From positions 111,198-175,197 of the forward strand of contig JAJCYW010000009.1 in NCBI GenBank assembly GCA_029262675.1: 64,000 nt of DNA, written 5' to 3'. The notes under the pieces were generated by a model. The model did no database searches. It was not told the DNA's origin and was given only the letters and a program-made list of their open reading frames with translations. Origin of the DNA: Chloroflexota bacterium (GTDB taxonomy: Bacteria > Chloroflexota > Dehalococcoidia > DSTF01 > RBG-16-68-14). This document shows, piece by piece, positions 24,471 to 33,939 of this stretch (positions are counted from its first letter, which is position 1; every line of letters begins with the position of its first letter). A program made the translations under genes and the position numbers.

Positions 24471-26066
24471 ATGAACAACGACAACAACTGGGACGCTATC
24501 GTCATCGGTTCCGGGCTCGGTGGGCTGACGACAGCTGCATATCTTTGCACGAACGGGCTGCGGACGCTTGTGTTGGAGTCGCACTACGTAGCGGGCGGGA
24601 ATACGCAGGTGTTTCGCCGGAAGGCGTTGCACGGCAAGAAATCGTTCGAGTTCGACGTCGGTGTCCACTACATAGGCGATTGCGGCCCAGATGGCATGAT
24701 CCCGACGATTCTGCGCGGCGTCGGTCTGGACGGCAAGATCGAGTTCTTGGAAATGGATCCGGACGGGTTCGATACGTTGATGTTCCCCGGGCTTACGTTT
24801 CGCGTGCCGAAGGGCTGGGACCGCTATCGCGAGCGGCTGATCGCGGCCTTTCCCGATGAAGAGACGGGCATCCATCGCTGTTTGGACGTGTTCCAGGGCC
24901 AGGCCGCGGACGCGATGCAGTGGGTGATGCGGCCGCTGAGCGAGCTGTTTGACGACTGCGGGCTGAGCCAGCGCGCGCGCGCGGTGATCGGCGGAGAATC
25001 GGGGGCCTACGGCTCGCCGCCCTCGCGCGCTCCTGTCATCTTGCAGGCCGGCCTCATCGGGCACTACCTGGCGGGTGCCTACTACCCAAAGGGCGGCGGT
25101 CAGGTGTTCGCGGGCCATCTTATCGACGTCATCCGTTCCAACGGCGGCGATGTGCGGATGCGGGCTCTTGTGGAACGGATCCTGGTGGAGGACGGCCCAG
25201 CGGTTGGCGTTCGTATGGAGACCGGCGAGGAGTTTCGCGCGCCCGTCGTTGTCTCCAACGCTGACCTGAAGCGGACGTTCTTCGAGCTGCTGGGGGAGGA
25301 GCACATCACACCGGAGAGGGCGAAGACGCTGGGCGATTACCGCATGTCGCTGCCCATCTTCTGCGTCTACCTGGCGCTAGATATCGACCTCAGCAAGAAG
25401 TTGCCGGACACGAACTTTTGGTACTACACGAGCTTCGACATCGAGGGCATGTACCAGGACTGCTACGAAGGGAAGATTCCGGCAGACCTGGGGCTGTTCA
25501 TCACGATGGCCTCGGTGAAGGACCCGCAGACCGAGAGGATCGCGCCGGACGGCTACACGAGCCTTGAGATCATGTCCTGGGTGCCGTCAGACTACCGGCT
25601 CTGGGGAGACATACAGGAAGGGCCCGCGGCCGGCGAGCGGTATCACAACAAGGCCGCGTATCGCACGTTCAAGGATCAGCTCACGGACGTGATGGTGGCC
25701 GGCGCGCAAGAGGCGCTCCCCGATATCAAGGACCACATCATCTGGCAAGAGGCCGCCACGCCGATAACGCAGGAGCAGTACACACGCTCCACGGGCGGCA
25801 CGTCGTACGGGCTGGAGATCGCGACCGACCAGTTCGGGCCGCATCGCCCGACGCCGACGACGGAGATCGAAGGTCTGTACCTCGCTGGAGCGAGCACGGT
25901 GTTCGGCCATGGGATCGTGGGCGTCATGCGCGGCGGCGTAGGCTGCGCCAGCGCCGTACTGGACCGCGACCTGCTGGAGGAGGTCGCGGGCGGCAAAGTG
26001 TTCGGCGACCCGTCTGCGTTGACGGCCGGCGGGCCCGATTGGGACCCCTGGGAGGCCAGCCGCTAG
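24471..26066 (+). CDS. Phytoene desaturase-like FAD-dependent oxidoreductase
   Basis: A 531-residue flavoprotein. The N-terminal dinucleotide fold 'AIVIGSGLGGLTTAAYL' and the C-terminal 'EGLYLAGASTVFGHGIVGVM' are typical of CrtI/carotenoid isomerase/retinol saturase relatives. These enzymes act on hydrophobic polyenes or isoprenoids. GGAGG lies nine bases before ATG 24471. A second member (34847) follows later in the same strand block, and both flank the tandem alpha subunits, suggesting a lipophilic substrate pathway. Exact reaction unknown. Confidence 0.85.
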   Translation: MNNDNNWDAIVIGSGLGGLTTAAYLCTNGLRTLVLESHYVAGGNTQVFRRKALHGKKSFEFDVGVHYIGDCGPDGMIPTILRGVGLDGKIEFLEMDPDGFDTLMFPGLTFRVPKGWDRYRERLIAAFPDEETGIHRCLDVFQGQAADAMQWVMRPLSELFDDCGLSQRARAVIGGESGAYGSPPSRAPVILQAGLIGHYLAGAYYPKGGGQVFAGHLIDVIRSNGGDVRMRALVERILVEDGPAVGVRMETGEEFRAPVVVSNADLKRTFFELLGEEHITPERAKTLGDYRMSLPIFCVYLALDIDLSKKLPDTNFWYYTSFDIEGMYQDCYEGKIPADLGLFITMASVKDPQTERIAPDGYTSLEIMSWVPSDYRLWGDIQEGPAAGERYHNKAAYRTFKDQLTDVMVAGAQEALPDIKDHIIWQEAATPITQEQYTRSTGGTSYGLEIATDQFGPHRPTPTTEIEGLYLAGASTVFGHGIVGVMRGGVGCASAVLDRDLLEEVAGGKVFGDPSALTAGGPDWDPWEASR

Positions 26067-26101
26067 CGCTGGCATCGGCAGGCACGTGGGGTGACGCCCG
26101 A

Positions 26102-26119
26102 CAGCGCGTTAAGGCGCTG
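26102..26119 (+). terminator. Hairpin before the first tandem alpha gene
   Basis: CAGCGC, six-base loop, GCGCTG. The same type of hairpin precedes the second tandem gene at 29055. No T run, so termination is only a possibility. Confidence 0.35.
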
Positions 26120-26124
26120 CCGGA

Positions 26125-26155
26125 TTGACGGCTTCCCTTGCGAGCATCCTACACT
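26125..26155 (+). promoter_or_regulatory. Putative promoter, duplicated with the gene
   Basis: TTGACG and TACACT separated by 19 bases, preceded by GCGCTGCCGGA. The same elements and spacing occur at 29090-29120 before the sister gene. The long spacer may call for an activator. Confidence 0.5.
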
Positions 26156-26206
26156 TGTTGTTGATCACTACGAATCGAATGCCAGGAACCTCACTCTGGA
26201 GGCATC

Positions 26207-28996
26207 ATGACGACTTCTAAGAGACCAGCGGCCCCACACGATCCTGACCAGACGACCGAAGAGACATACCGCGACCGATGGAAGTGGGACGATGTGGTGC
26301 AGAGCAGCCACGCGGTGGATTGCTATCCCACGGTCGGAGCCTGCCCCTACCAGGTCTACATGAAGGACGGCGAGATCCAGTTCCAGGAGCAGGCCGGACT
26401 ATTCCCCATCGTCGAGAAGGGAGTGCCGGACTTCAACCCCATGGGCTGCCAGAAGGGAGCCTGCTGGAATCAGATGCTGACCGCCAAGGAGCGCGTGCTC
26501 TATCCGCTCAAGCGGGCGGGCAAGCGCGGCGAAGGCAAGTGGGACCGCGTCAGTTGGGACCAGGCGCTCACGGAGATCTCGGACGGCCTGCTCGATGCCG
26601 TCGAGGAGGGAGGACCCGATGCGGTGTTCTCGCCGACGGGCGCCAACGCGCTGGCTTGGGGAATGATGGCTCACCGCCGGTTCAGTTCGATCACCGGCTT
26701 CCCGATCGGCGACTTTGACGCGGACATCGGCGACTGTGTGCCTGGTATGTACCTCACGTGGGGGAAGTACATCACGCCCAGCGAGGACGACTACACGCAC
26801 TCGGAGCTGATCCTGATCTGGCACTGCAACCCCTCCTACACGCGCATCCCCGTCTACCATTTCCTCACGGAGGCGCGATACAAGGGCGCGGAAGTGGTGA
26901 TGATCGCACCCGACTTCAACCCCTCCACGGTCAACACGGACTACCACGTGCCGGTGAAAGTGGGCAGCGACGCCGCCTTCTGTCTGAGCATGTGCAAGGT
27001 GATCGCTGACGAGGGGCTGATGGACAGCGCATTCATGAAGGAGCAGACGGACCTTTCGCTGCTAGTGCGGCTGGACACGCGGCACTTCCTGCGGTCGAAT
27101 GAGGTAGAGGACGAAGGACGGGATGACCAGTTCTACTTCTACGACCAGGCCTCGAAGCGCGTCGTGGAGGCAGCCCGAGGGACGCTGGAGCTGGGAGACG
27201 TCGATCCCGCGCTGGAAGGGACGTTCAAGGCGGTGTTGGCGAGCGGCGAGGAAGTGAAGGTCACGCCTGTCTTCGAGCTGCTCAAGGAACGGCTAGCGCA
27301 GTACGAGCCAGAGCGCGCGACGGAGATGTGCGGCGTACATCCAGACGTGATCCGCTCGCTCGCGCGCAAGGTGGCTACCAAGAAGACACATGTCCACGAG
27401 GGGCTGGGCACCGGGAAGTTCTACCACGGTGACCTAATGGGCCGCTCGATGTACCTCTTGCTGGCGATGACGGGCAACTGGGGGAAGAAGGGGACCGGGC
27501 CAGACTACTGGAACACCGGCCCGGCGACCGGTAACCACCTGATAGAGCCGCGCGGAAGAATGGGCATAACCGACCCAGAGCAACTCGCCGACGGCCTGAA
27601 TGCAATCCTTGCCGCGACGCGCGCCCAGGACCCGACGATGACGGACGAGATCGCATCCGTGGAGATCATGCAGAACCTGAGCATGACCGGGACCCACGTG
27701 CCACCCGTGTGGTGGTGGTACCACCACGTTGGCTATCGCGAAATCTGGAACAAGCGCGAATGGAACGATCCCACCATGAAGCGCGAGTTCGACGACTACT
27801 TTAACGAAGCGCTAGAGAAGAACTGGTGGCAGGGCGTTGACGTGCCGCCTAAGAGTATCCCGCCCCGGGCAATGATAGAGGTGGGCGGCAACCTGCTCCG
27901 GCGGACGCGGGGCGGGGGGACGATGTTCCTCAAGAACCTCTGGCCGAAGCTCAACCTGATCGTCAGCGTCGATGTTCGGATGAGCACAACGGGCCTCTTC
28001 TCCGATTACGTGCTGCCGGCCGCCCAGCAGTACGAACGGCCGCACGCGCATGGATTTGCGGTCAACCTGTTCTACACGATCCTCGATAAGGCGGTCGATC
28101 CGGCGGGCGAGTCGAAGACGGAGTGGCAGATCTTCCGCCTGCTGTCGCGTAAACTCTCGGAACGCGCGCGGGAGAGGGGCATCACCGAGTTTCAGGATAG
28201 CCGAGGCATCAGCTATAACGTGGAGAACCTGGAGGACGTTTTCACGGCCGATGGCGCGATGGTCGATGAGCAGGCGATGACTGAGGAGGCCGTCGAGACT
28301 ACCGCGTACATGGGCGTCATTCCGGAAGGCTCGACGATGGACTCGGTTCGTGAAGAGGGCCCCGTGCGATTCACGAACTTCGGCCCGTTCCCGAACGCCC
28401 AGAGCTATGCCACGGATATCAAGCAGGACGAGACGATGACGCCGCTCACGCACCACGTGGACAAGAAGATGCCGTACCCCACGCTGGTCAGGCGTGCCCA
28501 GTTCTACGTCGATCACGACTGGTTCTTGGAGGCGGGCGAAGAGTTGCCCGCGCACAAGGACCCGCCGAAGATGGGCGGCGACTTCCCGCTGATGCTTACC
28601 AGCGGTCATAACCGCTGGAGCATCCACTCCGGCAACATCGTCAACAAGATGATGCTGGAGACCCATCGCGGCCGGCCGCATCTAGTGATGAACCCGGCCG
28701 AAGCCGCCGAGCGCGGCGTCGCTGACAACGAAGAGGTGCGCGTGCACAACGACATGGGCTCGTTCGTCGTACCGCTCAAGCTGTCGAATTCGGTTCGCCC
28801 AGGACAGGTGATCTGCTACAGCGGCTGGGACCCCTACCAGTTCCGTCAGTGGCGCGGACCAAGCGATCTGGAAGGCGGCATGGTGAAGTGGCTCCACTTC
28901 GCGGGCGGCTATGGCCACCTGCGCTACTGGCCGTTCATGTGGCAGCCAACACACGTCGATAGGGCGACGCGAGTCGAGGTCTCGAAGATCGACTGA
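26207..28996 (+). CDS. Molybdopterin oxidoreductase alpha subunit, tandem copy 1
   Basis: A 929-residue catalytic subunit. FS0 ligands are His35, Cys39, Cys46 and Cys81; the Cys39-Cys46 gap has six residues ('CYPTVGAC') against four in the other paralogues. Asp176 in 'GDCVPGMYLTWGK' is the expected Mo ligand, with an unusual Cys next to it. The sequence is very close to the next gene (29187), including whole identical blocks such as 'LDTRHFLRSNEVEDEGRDDQ'. No export signal. GGAGG precedes the ATG. No adjacent beta subunit; it probably uses one encoded elsewhere. Confidence 0.93.
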   Translation: MTTSKRPAAPHDPDQTTEETYRDRWKWDDVVQSSHAVDCYPTVGACPYQVYMKDGEIQFQEQAGLFPIVEKGVPDFNPMGCQKGACWNQMLTAKERVLYPLKRAGKRGEGKWDRVSWDQALTEISDGLLDAVEEGGPDAVFSPTGANALAWGMMAHRRFSSITGFPIGDFDADIGDCVPGMYLTWGKYITPSEDDYTHSELILIWHCNPSYTRIPVYHFLTEARYKGAEVVMIAPDFNPSTVNTDYHVPVKVGSDAAFCLSMCKVIADEGLMDSAFMKEQTDLSLLVRLDTRHFLRSNEVEDEGRDDQFYFYDQASKRVVEAARGTLELGDVDPALEGTFKAVLASGEEVKVTPVFELLKERLAQYEPERATEMCGVHPDVIRSLARKVATKKTHVHEGLGTGKFYHGDLMGRSMYLLLAMTGNWGKKGTGPDYWNTGPATGNHLIEPRGRMGITDPEQLADGLNAILAATRAQDPTMTDEIASVEIMQNLSMTGTHVPPVWWWYHHVGYREIWNKREWNDPTMKREFDDYFNEALEKNWWQGVDVPPKSIPPRAMIEVGGNLLRRTRGGGTMFLKNLWPKLNLIVSVDVRMSTTGLFSDYVLPAAQQYERPHAHGFAVNLFYTILDKAVDPAGESKTEWQIFRLLSRKLSERARERGITEFQDSRGISYNVENLEDVFTADGAMVDEQAMTEEAVETTAYMGVIPEGSTMDSVREEGPVRFTNFGPFPNAQSYATDIKQDETMTPLTHHVDKKMPYPTLVRRAQFYVDHDWFLEAGEELPAHKDPPKMGGDFPLMLTSGHNRWSIHSGNIVNKMMLETHRGRPHLVMNPAEAAERGVADNEEVRVHNDMGSFVVPLKLSNSVRPGQVICYSGWDPYQFRQWRGPSDLEGGMVKWLHFAGGYGHLRYWPFMWQPTHVDRATRVEVSKID

Positions 28997-29054
28997 ACTG
29001 CTCCCGTCGCCGATTCAAACGTCCTCGCAGCGCCTGAGGAGGGGGTTAAGGTGG

Positions 29055-29086
29055 GGCAGCGCCCTACTCCCCGATCAGGCGCTGCC
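29055..29086 (+). terminator. Hairpin between tandem alpha genes
   Basis: A perfect 9-bp stem, GGCAGCGCC with GGCGCTGCC, around a 14-base loop, immediately before the second promoter. No T run. Confidence 0.45.
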
Positions 29087-29089
29087 GGA

Positions 29090-29120
29090 TTGACCGCCCA
29101 CGTCTCCGGCAGCCTACACT
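29090..29120 (+). promoter_or_regulatory. Putative promoter of tandem copy 2
   Basis: TTGACC and TACACT, 19 bases apart, in the same context as 26125-26155. Conservation after the genes diverged supports function. Confidence 0.5.
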
Positions 29121-29186
29121 AGTGTTGCTCGACTAGCGCCCGCGCTCCGTGAGCGTCGGCGCGACGGACGCGTTCCGGGAGGTGTG

Positions 29187-31985
29187 ATGGCGACTTCCGC
29201 TAAGAGAAGCAAACAGACCAAGCGAGACTCGGACCAAGTCTCCGAACAGGCCTACCGAGAGAAGTGGAAGTGGGACAAGGTCGTCCGCGGCAGCCACGCC
29301 GTGGACTGCTATCCTTCCGTTGGCTCCTGTCCCTACTGGGTCTTCGTGAAGGACGGCGAGATCCAGTTCGAGGAGCAATCTGGCGCCTTCCCCATCGTCG
29401 AGAAGGGAGTGCCGGACTTCAACCCGATGGGTTGCCAGAAGGGCTCGTGCTGGCACAAGCTCCTGAGCGCGAAGGAACGGGTGCTGCATCCGCTCAAACG
29501 AGTCGGCGAACGCGGCTCCGGGGAGTGGGAACGGATCTCCTGGGATCAGGCGATGGAGGAGATCGCCGATAGCATGCTCGATGCGATCCAGGAGATTGGT
29601 CCAGAGGCCGTCTTTTCTCCCAACGGCGCTAACGCCTGTGCTTACGGGGTGATGACCCAGCGGCGGTTCAGCGCCATTACGGGCACGCTTCTTGCCGACT
29701 TCGACACCGACGTCGGCGACTTCTCGCCGGGGATGTACCTGACCTGGGGGAAGCTCACGGCGGCCAGCGAAGACGATTATGCTCACTCAGAGTTGATCTT
29801 CATCTGGCACTGCAACCCCTCCTACACGCGCATTCCCTTCTACCACTTCCTCACTGAGGCGCGATACAAGGGCGCGGAAGTGGTGCTCATCGCCCCGGAC
29901 TACAACGCGTCGGCCGTCAACACGGACTACCACGTGCCGGTGAAAGTCGGCAGCGACGCCGCCTTCTGCCTGAGCATGTGCAAAGTGATCGTCGACGAGG
30001 GGCTGATGGACAGCGCCTTCATGAAGGAGCAGACAGACCTTTCGCTGCTGGTGCGGCTGGACACGCGCCACTTCCTGCGGTCGAACGAGGTAGAGGACGA
30101 AGGCCGCGACGACCAGTTCTACTTCTACGACCAAGCCTCGAAGCGCGTCGTGGAGGCACCTCGCGGGACGCTGGAGCTGGGCGATGTCGATCCCGCACTC
30201 GAAGGGACGTACAAGGCGGTGCTGGCGAGCGGGGAAAAGGTAGAGGTCACGCCCGTCTTCGAGCTGGTCAAGGAGCGGCTATCGCAGTACGAACCGGAGG
30301 TGGCGAAGGAGATGTGCGGCGTCAATCCAGACGTAATACGCACGCTCGCGCGTAAGGTGGCCAGCAAGAAGACGCACGTCTACGAGGGGCTGGCCACGGG
30401 CAAGCACTACCACGGTGACCTGATGGGCCGCTCGATGTACCTCTTGCTGGCGATGACGGGCAACTGGGGGAAGAAGGGGACCGGACCCACGTATTGGAAC
30501 GTGCCCCCAACGACCGCCGGACAACTGGACGAGATGAGACGCTCCGGTACGAAGGAAGAGCTCGACATGCTTCTCGCCGGCTACGAGGGTATGCTGGCCG
30601 CGGTCAAGGCCCAAGACCCTACTCAGAGCACTGAGCTGGCATCGATCGAGGGGCTGAAGCAAGTGACCGCCGCCACCAGCATGCTCGTCCCGCCCGTGTG
30701 GTGGTGGTACTACCACGTTGGCTTCCGCGATCTCTGGAACAAGCGCGACTGGCACGATCCCAGCATGACGCGGGAGTTCGATGACTACTTCAACGAGGCG
30801 CTTGAGAAGGACTGGTGGCAGGGCGTCGCGGTGCCGCTCGAGGACCAACCGCCACGTGTGATGATGCAGGTGGGTGACAACCTGCTCCGCCGATCACGGG
30901 GCGGCAAGACGATGTTCCTGAAGAACCTCTGGCCAAAGCTCACCTGTATCTTCACGGTCGATGTTCGCATGAGCACAACGGCTCTCTATTCGGACTACGT
31001 GCTGCCCGCCGCTCAGCAGTACGAACGGCCGAGCGCCATGGGCCTGGCACACACGCTGTTCTACACGATGGCGGACAAGGCGGTGGAACCGGCGGGCGAA
31101 TCGAAGCCCGAGTGGCAGGTATTCACTCTGCTCTGCCGGAAGCTATCGGAGAGAGCGAGGGCGAGGGGGATGACGGAGTATCGGGACCGGCGCGGCAATG
31201 TCTATAGCCTTGAGGACCTTGAGGGGGTCTATACGGCAAACGGTACGATGGTCGACGAAGAGGAAATGACGGCGCAGGGCATTGAGGGCAGTGCCACGAT
31301 GGGAACGTTGCCAGAGGGTACTACAATCGAGACGCTGCGAGAGAAAGGCGTCGTGCGATACGAGGACTGGGGATTCGTGCCGTACGCGCAGAGCTACGCG
31401 GCGTACATCAAACCGGATGAGACGATGACGCCGTTCCGCCGCCACATCGAACAGAAGGATCCCTATCCGACACTCGTGCGGCGCGCCCAATTCTACATCG
31501 ACCACGACTGGTTCCTGGAGGCGGGCGAAGAGCTGCCGGCTCACAAGGACCCTCCGAAGATGGGCGGCGACTTTCCGCTCATGCTCACCAGCGGGCACAG
31601 TCGCTGGAGCATCCACGCCAACAACATCGTGAACAGACTGATGCTCGAAACGCATCGAGGCCGCCCGCATATTGTGATGAACCCGGAGGACGCCGCGCAG
31701 CGAGGCATCGCGGATGACGACGAGGTGCGCGTACACAACGACATGGGCATGTTTCTCGTGCGTGTGAAACTGGCGTCGTCCGCCAGGCCGGGCCAGGTTA
31801 TCTGCTATAACGGCTGGGATCACTATCAGTTCAAGGACTGGCACGGCCCGAGCGACCTGGAGGGCGCGATGGTGAAGTGGCTCGGGTTCGCGGGAGGTTA
31901 CGGCCATTTGCGTTACTGGCCGTTCATGTGGTCGCCGCTACAGGTGGACAGGGCAACGCGAGTTGAAGTAAATAGAGTCGACTGA
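29187..31985 (+). CDS. Molybdopterin oxidoreductase alpha subunit, tandem copy 2
   Basis: A 932-residue catalytic subunit, tandem duplicate of the gene at 26207. FS0 residues are His37, Cys41 and Cys48 with the same two-residue insertion ('CYPSVGSC'); the Mo-ligand Asp lies in 'GDFSPGMYLTWGK'. The copies differ most in the middle ('PPTTAGQLDEMRRSGTKEE') and in residues 640-720, likely substrate-facing parts. GGGAGG precedes; ATG at 29187 is preferred over GTG at 29184. Three small genes of the putative lipid pathway follow closely (32019 onward), probably as one operon. Confidence 0.93.
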   Translation: MATSAKRSKQTKRDSDQVSEQAYREKWKWDKVVRGSHAVDCYPSVGSCPYWVFVKDGEIQFEEQSGAFPIVEKGVPDFNPMGCQKGSCWHKLLSAKERVLHPLKRVGERGSGEWERISWDQAMEEIADSMLDAIQEIGPEAVFSPNGANACAYGVMTQRRFSAITGTLLADFDTDVGDFSPGMYLTWGKLTAASEDDYAHSELIFIWHCNPSYTRIPFYHFLTEARYKGAEVVLIAPDYNASAVNTDYHVPVKVGSDAAFCLSMCKVIVDEGLMDSAFMKEQTDLSLLVRLDTRHFLRSNEVEDEGRDDQFYFYDQASKRVVEAPRGTLELGDVDPALEGTYKAVLASGEKVEVTPVFELVKERLSQYEPEVAKEMCGVNPDVIRTLARKVASKKTHVYEGLATGKHYHGDLMGRSMYLLLAMTGNWGKKGTGPTYWNVPPTTAGQLDEMRRSGTKEELDMLLAGYEGMLAAVKAQDPTQSTELASIEGLKQVTAATSMLVPPVWWWYYHVGFRDLWNKRDWHDPSMTREFDDYFNEALEKDWWQGVAVPLEDQPPRVMMQVGDNLLRRSRGGKTMFLKNLWPKLTCIFTVDVRMSTTALYSDYVLPAAQQYERPSAMGLAHTLFYTMADKAVEPAGESKPEWQVFTLLCRKLSERARARGMTEYRDRRGNVYSLEDLEGVYTANGTMVDEEEMTAQGIEGSATMGTLPEGTTIETLREKGVVRYEDWGFVPYAQSYAAYIKPDETMTPFRRHIEQKDPYPTLVRRAQFYIDHDWFLEAGEELPAHKDPPKMGGDFPLMLTSGHSRWSIHANNIVNRLMLETHRGRPHIVMNPEDAAQRGIADDDEVRVHNDMGMFLVRVKLASSARPGQVICYNGWDHYQFKDWHGPSDLEGAMVKWLGFAGGYGHLRYWPFMWSPLQVDRATRVEVNRVD

Positions 31986-32018
31986 CGCGGGCAGAGACGG
32001 GAGCGGACGGAGGAAGGG

Positions 32019-32516
32019 ATGGACAAACCTCAGGGCGAGGCCGCCGAGTGGGTCGAGAACCTGATGCGGGACTTTCAGGACAAGCTCACGGGCGGCCTCT
32101 TCGAGACGATCTACAAGATGGACGATGTCGCCGTTGACACCCTGATGGAGGGCGAGGCGCGAACGTGCGTCTCCGCGTTCATCGACCTCACGAGCATGGA
32201 CGTTCCCATGGACCTCGACGCGTTTCTCAAGAAGATGCAGACGTCGGGACCGAGTCAGGTGCAGATCGAGCGCGATGGCGACGTGATCAACTGGACGGAG
32301 CTGCATCAGGGGAAGTGCGTCTGCCCTCTTATTACGCGCGACGTGATCCCGCTCAATCCGAAACTGTGCATCTGCGGCGCCTATTGGGTAAAGCATTTGT
32401 TCAAGACCGCCGCGAACACTGAGGTGGACGTGGAGACGCTCGAGACCGTGGCGCACGGCGCCCAGAACTGCTGCTTCCGCATCACGATCAAGCGCGACGA
32501 GACGGCGGCAGAGTAG
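32019..32516 (+). CDS. Small protein with Cys-rich V4R/thiazoline-hydrolase-like region
   Basis: A 165-residue soluble protein. Cysteines cluster in 'GKCVCPLITRDVIP' and 'LCICGAYWVKHLF', and the C-terminus has 'AQNCCFRITI', a pattern seen in V4R-type and L-2-amino-thiazoline-4-carboxylate hydrolase-like small-molecule-binding domains. I do not recognise a precise function. It lies 33 bases after the alpha gene and 24 before the APH-SCP2 gene. It could bind a hydrophobic ligand or a metal. Confidence 0.7.
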   Translation: MDKPQGEAAEWVENLMRDFQDKLTGGLFETIYKMDDVAVDTLMEGEARTCVSAFIDLTSMDVPMDLDAFLKKMQTSGPSQVQIERDGDVINWTELHQGKCVCPLITRDVIPLNPKLCICGAYWVKHLFKTAANTEVDVETLETVAHGAQNCCFRITIKRDETAAE

Positions 32517-32540
32517 CGTAAGAGATTCAGAGGACGGAAC

Positions 32541-33914
32541 ATGCCACACGAACGAGACCTTGAAGCAACGCAGACCCGCCTGAGCGAGTGGTTCGCAGCC
32601 GAGATGCCCTCGGCTGAAAAGGTCGCGATCTCATCGCTGATCCTGCCCTCGGCTGGCGTCTCCAACGAAACGTTGATGTGCGACCTATCGTGGCAGGAGG
32701 GTGGGGTTGTGCACGCAGAGAGCCTCGTGATCAGGCTGGAGCCGGCCGACTTTCGCATCTTCCCTGAGTACGATCTGGCGGCGCAGGCTCGGGTCATGCG
32801 GTGCTTGAGCGGCACCGATGTCCCCGTTCCGGAGGTGCCTTGGATTGAGGAAGACGCCGGCGTGCTCGGCAGTCCGTTCTACGTCATGCGCAAGATCGAA
32901 GGCGAGGTGCCGAACGAGGTGCCGCCGTACCACAGTTTCGGGTTCTGCTTGGACGCGACGCCCGAGCGCAGAGCGAAGATGTGGTGGGGTGGGATCGAGG
33001 CGATGGTCAAGGTTCACGCGCTGGATTGGGAGGAGCTCGGCCTCTCGTTCCTCGGCGTCCCGGATGGAGGCACCGGGCCGCTCGACCGGCAGATCGAGTA
33101 CTACGAACGTTTCCTGGAATGGACGCGCGGCGACGAGCCGCAACCGATCCTGGACCCGGCGCTGGCGTGGCTCAAGGAGAACCGCTATTCACCCGAGGCC
33201 GTCACGCTCTGCTGGGGCGATGCGCGTTTGCCAAATGTCATCCTCCGCGATGACGAGATTGCGGGCGTGCTCGATTGGGAGATGGCCTTCATCGGTGACC
33301 CCGAGGCTGATCTGGCCTGGTGGCTCTTCCTGGACTGGCACCACAGCGAGGGCATGGGCATCCCCCGCCTCGAAGGCTTCCCCGGCACGGAAGAGACGAT
33401 CGAGCGCTACGAGGCGTTGACAGGCCGCAAGGTGGAGCACTTTCTCTACAACGAGGTCATGGCCGCCTTCAGGTTCGGCGTCATCATGGTGAGCGTGACC
33501 CGCAACATGACCGAGAAGGGCATCTCAACGGCGGCTGCCGATATGGGGGTCAACAATCCCTGCACGCAGCGCCTGGCCACGCTGCTGGAGCTTCCGCCAC
33601 CTGGAGGCCGCGCACTGACGAACGTTAAGGAGATCACTGTTCGCGTGCAGTTCCATCTGACGGGACCCGGCGGACACGACTGGTACCTCGTCGCGGAGAA
33701 GGGCGAGGGCGAGCGGTATGAGGGTACGGTTGACAACCCCGACGTCACCGTGAACGCGTCGGCCGCCGACTGGGCCGGGATTCAGAGCGGCGAGTTGGAC
33801 CGGACGCAGGCGTACCTGGGCGGCAAGCTCACCATCGAAGGCGACCTGACGCTAATGTTGCAGTTGGAGGACATGATCTCTCGCCTGAGTGCGTCGCCGG
33901 CGGACGGAGAGTAG
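32541..33914 (+). CDS. APH-family phosphotransferase fused to an SCP2 sterol-carrier domain
   Basis: A 457-residue fusion. Residues 20-340 are an aminoglycoside-phosphotransferase-like kinase: 'SPFYVMRKIEGEVPNEVP', the catalytic loop 'CWGDARLPNVI' (WGD in place of HGD) and 'GVLDWEMAFIGDPEADLAWW'. Residues about 355-450 look like an SCP2 domain ('DWYLVAEKGEGERYEG', 'YLGGKLTIEGDLTLMLQLED'). SCP2 modules bind sterols and acyl lipids. The fusion suggests phosphorylation of an alcohol on a lipophilic carrier-bound substrate. Neighbours (CrtC-like protein, CrtI-like flavoprotein) fit a lipid or isoprenoid pathway. Confidence 0.85.
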   Translation: MPHERDLEATQTRLSEWFAAEMPSAEKVAISSLILPSAGVSNETLMCDLSWQEGGVVHAESLVIRLEPADFRIFPEYDLAAQARVMRCLSGTDVPVPEVPWIEEDAGVLGSPFYVMRKIEGEVPNEVPPYHSFGFCLDATPERRAKMWWGGIEAMVKVHALDWEELGLSFLGVPDGGTGPLDRQIEYYERFLEWTRGDEPQPILDPALAWLKENRYSPEAVTLCWGDARLPNVILRDDEIAGVLDWEMAFIGDPEADLAWWLFLDWHHSEGMGIPRLEGFPGTEETIERYEALTGRKVEHFLYNEVMAAFRFGVIMVSVTRNMTEKGISTAAADMGVNNPCTQRLATLLELPPPGGRALTNVKEITVRVQFHLTGPGGHDWYLVAEKGEGERYEGTVDNPDVTVNASAADWAGIQSGELDRTQAYLGGKLTIEGDLTLMLQLEDMISRLSASPADGE

Positions 33915-33939
33915 AGCGAGAGAGAGGTAGGAGGTTCTA

